This document shows positions 60,858 through 64,000 of a stretch of DNA of 64,000 nt, piece by piece. Source of the DNA: Spirochaetota bacterium (GTDB lineage: Bacteria > Spirochaetota > Spirochaetia > Treponematales > Rectinemataceae); assembly GCA_029265255.1 (NCBI GenBank), contig JAJUJQ010000002.1, forward strand, positions 248,001 through 312,000, in the 5' to 3' direction. The position numbers and the translations under genes are program-made. The notes beneath the pieces are model-generated. The model did no database searches, was not told the DNA's origin, and saw only the letters and a program-made list of their open reading frames with translations. Numbering within the stretch: the stretch's first letter is position 1; every line of letters starts with the position of its first letter.

Positions 60858-62162
60858 ATGAAACGTGCAGGTGCCGCGTTGATGTTCGTCCTGATCTTTG
60901 CGGGTATCGCGTATGCCCAGGCGCCAGTTGTTCCAGGGCTTGCTGGCAGAAAAATCACCATCGATCTCTGGACCCATGAGGATCCAAACCGCTCGGTGCT
61001 GGAAAAAGGGTTCATTGCTGAATTCATGGCTGCCAATCCAGGCATTACGGTCAACTACGTCACCTATCCGTCAAACCGGATCTTCGAAGCCCTGACCACC
61101 GCTTTTGCCGCGAATCAGGGGCCTGACATTTTCAATGTCTCGATTGGCAACGCTGTTTCCTTCTTGGATAATGGCCGCATCGCGCCTATCGATTATAAAG
61201 CGCTGGGGTATCGCGGCCCAAAAGATGTCGAGGACGACTATCTTCCCGGCATGCTCGAGGCGGTTACACGTGATGGCGAAATCTATGGCCTTCCGCTCGA
61301 AATTACCAACATGTGCCTCTTTGTGAACAAAAAGATGTTCCGTGAAGCCGGCCTAGATCCCGAGAAGGACGTGCCTCGTACCTGGGAAGACCTGATCACC
61401 CTTTCCGAGAAGATCGTCAAGCGCGATGGTCAGATCATTACCAGGCGAGGCTTCGATTTCCGCTACGACGCCTATCCCAATCTCTTCATCCCGATGGTGG
61501 AGCAGTTGGGCGGTGAATACGTCTCCAAGGACGGCAAGAAAGCAATCATTGGAGACGAAGCCTGGCTCAAGGCATTAACCTGGATGAAGGAGCTCGGGCC
61601 GAGCGGAAAGAACCTTGGTTCCCCGACTTACGCTGCGGCGCGAACCGAATTTGACAAGAATAACGGTACCGTCGCCATGTCGTTCTCCGGCCTCTACCAG
61701 GAAGCACGGATGAAGGCCGCGAACCCGGCCTTCTACAACTCCGGCGACTGGATGGTCGTTCCCTTCCCCCAGTGGAAGGATGCCAAAAAGAAAGTGACCG
61801 CAAACTATTCCGGACACTACTACATGGTGAATGCTCAGTCCTCCAAGATTGAGCAGCAAGTGGCGTGGATGCTGGTAAAATACATGCTGGATCATGCCGA
61901 TCAGTACCTCGACAAAGTCGCCATTGTCCAGCCTATGAAGAAACTGTTCGATTCGGCTACCTTCAAGAGCATGCCCTATTCGGACGTTTTCATGAAGGAC
62001 TTTGCTAACGCTAAAATTGTCTATGTCGGCAAGGGGAGCGCACAGCTTTCTACTCTGCTGAGCGAGACAATCAAGAGTGTCATGGTTGGGGGTGTCGATC
62101 CAAAGGCAGCGCTTGAGAAACTGCGCAAGGACGCGCAAGCCGCCCTTGACGCCGCTGATTGA
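60858..62162 (+). CDS. Extracellular solute-binding protein, family 1 (sugar type)
   Basis: The 434-residue protein has a signal peptide ending near residue 20 and the family 1 binding-protein pattern: ITIDLWTHEDPNRSVLEKGF, GPDIFNVSIGNAVSFLDNGRI and GEIYGLPLEITNMCLFVNKKMF. It would deliver a sugar, oligosaccharide or glycerol phosphate to the permeases downstream. The ATG at 60858 is seven bases after AAGGAGG; a GTG at 60855 is adjacent. The message is followed by a hairpin. Confidence 0.92.
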   Translation: MKRAGAALMFVLIFAGIAYAQAPVVPGLAGRKITIDLWTHEDPNRSVLEKGFIAEFMAANPGITVNYVTYPSNRIFEALTTAFAANQGPDIFNVSIGNAVSFLDNGRIAPIDYKALGYRGPKDVEDDYLPGMLEAVTRDGEIYGLPLEITNMCLFVNKKMFREAGLDPEKDVPRTWEDLITLSEKIVKRDGQIITRRGFDFRYDAYPNLFIPMVEQLGGEYVSKDGKKAIIGDEAWLKALTWMKELGPSGKNLGSPTYAAARTEFDKNNGTVAMSFSGLYQEARMKAANPAFYNSGDWMVVPFPQWKDAKKKVTANYSGHYYMVNAQSSKIEQQVAWMLVKYMLDHADQYLDKVAIVQPMKKLFDSATFKSMPYSDVFMKDFANAKIVYVGKGSAQLSTLLSETIKSVMVGGVDPKAALEKLRKDAQAALDAAD

Positions 62163-62170
62163 TCTGAATG

Positions 62171-62206
62171 TACAGCCCTGCGATCCATGACCTTCGCAGG
62201 GCTGTA
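62171..62206 (+). terminator. Intercistronic hairpin after the sugar-type binding protein
   Basis: A perfect 13-base-pair stem (TACAGCCCTGCGA / TCGCAGGGCTGTA) with a 10-base loop lies 9 bases after the stop and lacks a T-run. It resembles the hairpins after livK and pstS in placement. Confidence 0.65.
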
Positions 62207-62242
62207 TCGCGCCATTGTTGCTGCACGGAACCTTGCATATCG

Positions 62243-63151
62243 ATGAAGGCATACTATCGTCATTCGCTTGAGCGTAAAAGAAATCGCTGGGGATGGCTTT
62301 TTGTCCTCCCTGGTGTCATGTTCTTTGCGACCTTTTCGCTGTATCCGGTTTTAAACGCCATTTGGACCTCGTTTCACAACAAAAAGCTGCTGTCGCTGAG
62401 GCCTCCGCGCTTCGTTGGCTTTCAGAACTACATCCAGGTCCTGAACTCGCCGGATTTCTGGAATTCATTGCGCGCGTCGGCGGTCTTTTGTCTTGGGGTT
62501 TTCATTCCAGTATTTTTTGGAGCGCTGTTGTTCGGTATCCTCATCGCGGGCAGAAAGCGTGGCCGGCGGTTCTTCCAGATGGCGCTGTATTCGCCGGCTA
62601 TTCTTTCCTCAGTCGTTACTGCGAGCGTTTGGCTTCTGTTGTTCGATCCAAGGGGATTGGCAAACCAGTTCGTCAATGCGCTCCTCGGTACCGCTGGGGT
62701 TGATCACCACTGGCTTTCCGATCCGCTCATGGTCCAATTCTCGACTATTTTGGTCTATGTCTGGAAAACGATTGGGTATTATACCATTCTGTTTGTCACA
62801 GGCATCGGCAAGATCCCCTCAAGTGTCATCGAGGCATCCATGATCGATGGTGCGAATGCGTGGCAGCGTCTGACCCGCATCACGCTGCCGCTCTTACGGC
62901 CAACCATGGCTCTTGTGTCGGTTATGATTTTCATCAGTAGCCTCAAGACATTTTCCACGCAGTACCTGTTTACCCAGCGAGGGGCGCCGCTTGCACCTAT
63001 CAATGTGCTCACGCTGAGCATCTACCGGACGGCACTAACAGAGCAGAATCTGGGAAAGGCGAGCGTCATGAGCCTCATTCTTTTCGCGATACTCCTGACG
63101 CTGTCGTGGCTGCAGATCAAGGCAGGCGGCAGGGGAGAGGACCTCGAATGA
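62243..63151 (+). CDS. Sugar ABC transporter permease (UgpA/MalF type)
   Basis: The 302-residue protein has about six membrane helices and the EAA loop EASMIDGANAWQRLTRITLPLLRP that contacts the ATPase. The start at 62243 was chosen because the family begins just before WGWLFVLPGVMFF. Its stop overlaps the next permease start by ATGA. Confidence 0.93.
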   Translation: MKAYYRHSLERKRNRWGWLFVLPGVMFFATFSLYPVLNAIWTSFHNKKLLSLRPPRFVGFQNYIQVLNSPDFWNSLRASAVFCLGVFIPVFFGALLFGILIAGRKRGRRFFQMALYSPAILSSVVTASVWLLLFDPRGLANQFVNALLGTAGVDHHWLSDPLMVQFSTILVYVWKTIGYYTILFVTGIGKIPSSVIEASMIDGANAWQRLTRITLPLLRPTMALVSVMIFISSLKTFSTQYLFTQRGAPLAPINVLTLSIYRTALTEQNLGKASVMSLILFAILLTLSWLQIKAGGRGEDLE

Positions 63152-64000
63152 ACCACCGGATTCTTTCATCACCCTACCGCCGCAGTATTCTTCTGCATAG
63201 AACAGGGGGCATCCTCGCCGCGGCGGTGCTCGTCGCGGCCTGTCTTGTCGCCCTCATTCCCTTCGCGTTCATGCTCGGCGCTTCGCTCATGCCAGGCACC
63301 GAGGTGACCACCATTCCTTATCGATGGATACCCGAAACGCCTCTCTGGTCCAACTATCTGCGAGCGTTGAAGGGAGTGGACGGCTCATGGATCTATCTGC
63401 GGAATATCCTCAACTCCTTCATCGTGTCTTCATCGGTCGCCATCTCGTCGGTCGTGCTTGCCTCTCTGACCGGATACGGGCTTGCGAAATTTGCCTTCAA
63501 AGGAAGGGACGTGGTCTTCATGGCTATCATGGGGACCATGATGATTCCTTTCGAAACCGTCATGATTCCTCTTTATCTGACCGCGGTGAAAATGGGACTA
63601 CAGAATCGGCTCATCGGCCTCATTCTGCCATTCCTGACGAGCGCGTTTGGTGTGTTCCTCATGCGCCAGTACTTGCTCGGATTCCCGGACGAACTTCTGG
63701 ACGCGGCACGTATCGACGGATGCTCAGAGCCTCAAATTTTCCGCAGCATTGTGTTCCGCAACGCATCGCCCGCTATTGCCACCCTCGCCATCCTTGCATT
63801 CCGCGGGCAGTGGGATAACCTGCTGTGGCCGCTGCTCATGGTTCAGAAAGACGAGCTCAAGACAATTCCCTTGTACATAGTCCGCTTTACCTCGGAAATG
63901 AGCACTGACGAAGGCGCCATGATGGCCGTGGCGGTCATCGCTGCGCTTCCTGTCTTCGTTCTTTTCTTTACCATGTCGAAGTACTTTCTGCGGGGCGCGG
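63148..64000 (+). CDS. Sugar ABC transporter permease (UgpE/MalG type), cut by window edge
   Basis: The reading frame is open from the ATG at 63148 to the window end (284 residues so far). It has the type-2 permease pattern: AFMLGASLMPGTEV, SFIVSSSVAISSVVLASLTGYGLAKFAF, and the EAA loop ELLDAARIDGCSEPQIFRSIV. It follows the first permease by ATGA. Very little is missing at the C-terminus. Confidence 0.93.
   Translation, partial: MNHRILSSPYRRSILLHRTGGILAAAVLVAACLVALIPFAFMLGASLMPGTEVTTIPYRWIPETPLWSNYLRALKGVDGSWIYLRNILNSFIVSSSVAISSVVLASLTGYGLAKFAFKGRDVVFMAIMGTMMIPFETVMIPLYLTAVKMGLQNRLIGLILPFLTSAFGVFLMRQYLLGFPDELLDAARIDGCSEPQIFRSIVFRNASPAIATLAILAFRGQWDNLLWPLLMVQKDELKTIPLYIVRFTSEMSTDEGAMMAVAVIAALPVFVLFFTMSKYFLRGA

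Noticed and set aside
1..64000. CRISPR arrays, tRNA genes, rRNA genes and prophage modules
   Set aside because: No regularly spaced direct repeats, cloverleaf sequences, rRNA segments or phage structural genes were noticed by reading; a tRNAscan or Rfam search could not be run.

Overview
The window looks like chromosomal DNA from a free-living or host-associated member of the Spirochaetota (Treponema/Rectinema/Spirochaeta-like). This is inferred from the long eukaryotic-type isoleucyl-tRNA synthetase, a LolA-like protein of the type seen in treponemes next to LolCDE-type genes, abundant periplasmic binding proteins and moderately high GC. No rRNA, tRNA, CRISPR array or prophage was seen. It is gene-dense, with no gap above about 300 bases; most genes overlap by ATGA or sit in tight operons.

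Layout. 1-3.7 kb: an alanine-rich repeat lipoprotein (cut by the window edge) and a DUF3298 lipoprotein. 3.8-6.9 kb: ileS. 7.0-13.3 kb: a seven-gene envelope operon read leftwards, comprising a membrane protein, a winged-helix regulator, a LolD-like ATPase, two FtsX-type permeases, a LolA-like carrier and a beta-barrel-like outer membrane protein. A perfect palindrome lies in front of its first gene. 13.5-17.4 kb: a DUF4097 protein, an acyl-CoA synthetase and a tRNA-dihydrouridine synthase. 17.5-21 kb: the translation operon rpsP-khpA-rimM-trmD-rplS, then yraN and two small unknown genes. 21-23.6 kb: serS and an insertion sequence whose right end abuts prfA. 23.6-27.8 kb: prfA, prmC and a long Rel protein. 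27.8-38.2 kb: an inactive-looking M16 peptidase with an XRE regulator, an aminopeptidase P, an HD-GYP protein, an HD/nucleotidyltransferase-like protein, an EamA transporter, an aminotransferase, tcdA and a TatD-type nuclease.

38.2-52.4 kb holds the most distinctive part: two divergent operons around a tandem-fused TetR regulator. Leftwards run the TetR, a KAS III-like enzyme and a CoA-transferase. Rightwards run a second KAS III-like enzyme, a complete Liv-type ABC transporter, a 41-codon ORF, two alpha/beta hydrolases and an MFS transporter; an acyl-CoA ligase faces them at the end. Both KAS III-like enzymes keep the active-site cysteine but lack the usual His/Asn arrangement. Together this suggests an uncharacterised pathway that imports a small organic acid and handles it as a CoA ester.

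52.5-64 kb: valS, a stand-alone HD alarmone-hydrolase-like gene, deoC with a BMP/PnrA-type nucleoside-binding protein, pstSCA without pstB, and a sugar-type ABC importer running off the right edge. A recurring feature is a perfect hairpin between each binding-protein gene and its permease gene (Liv, Pst, sugar). The long Rel protein has lost two conserved hydrolase residues that the small HD protein retains, which suggests a division of labour in (p)ppGpp turnover.
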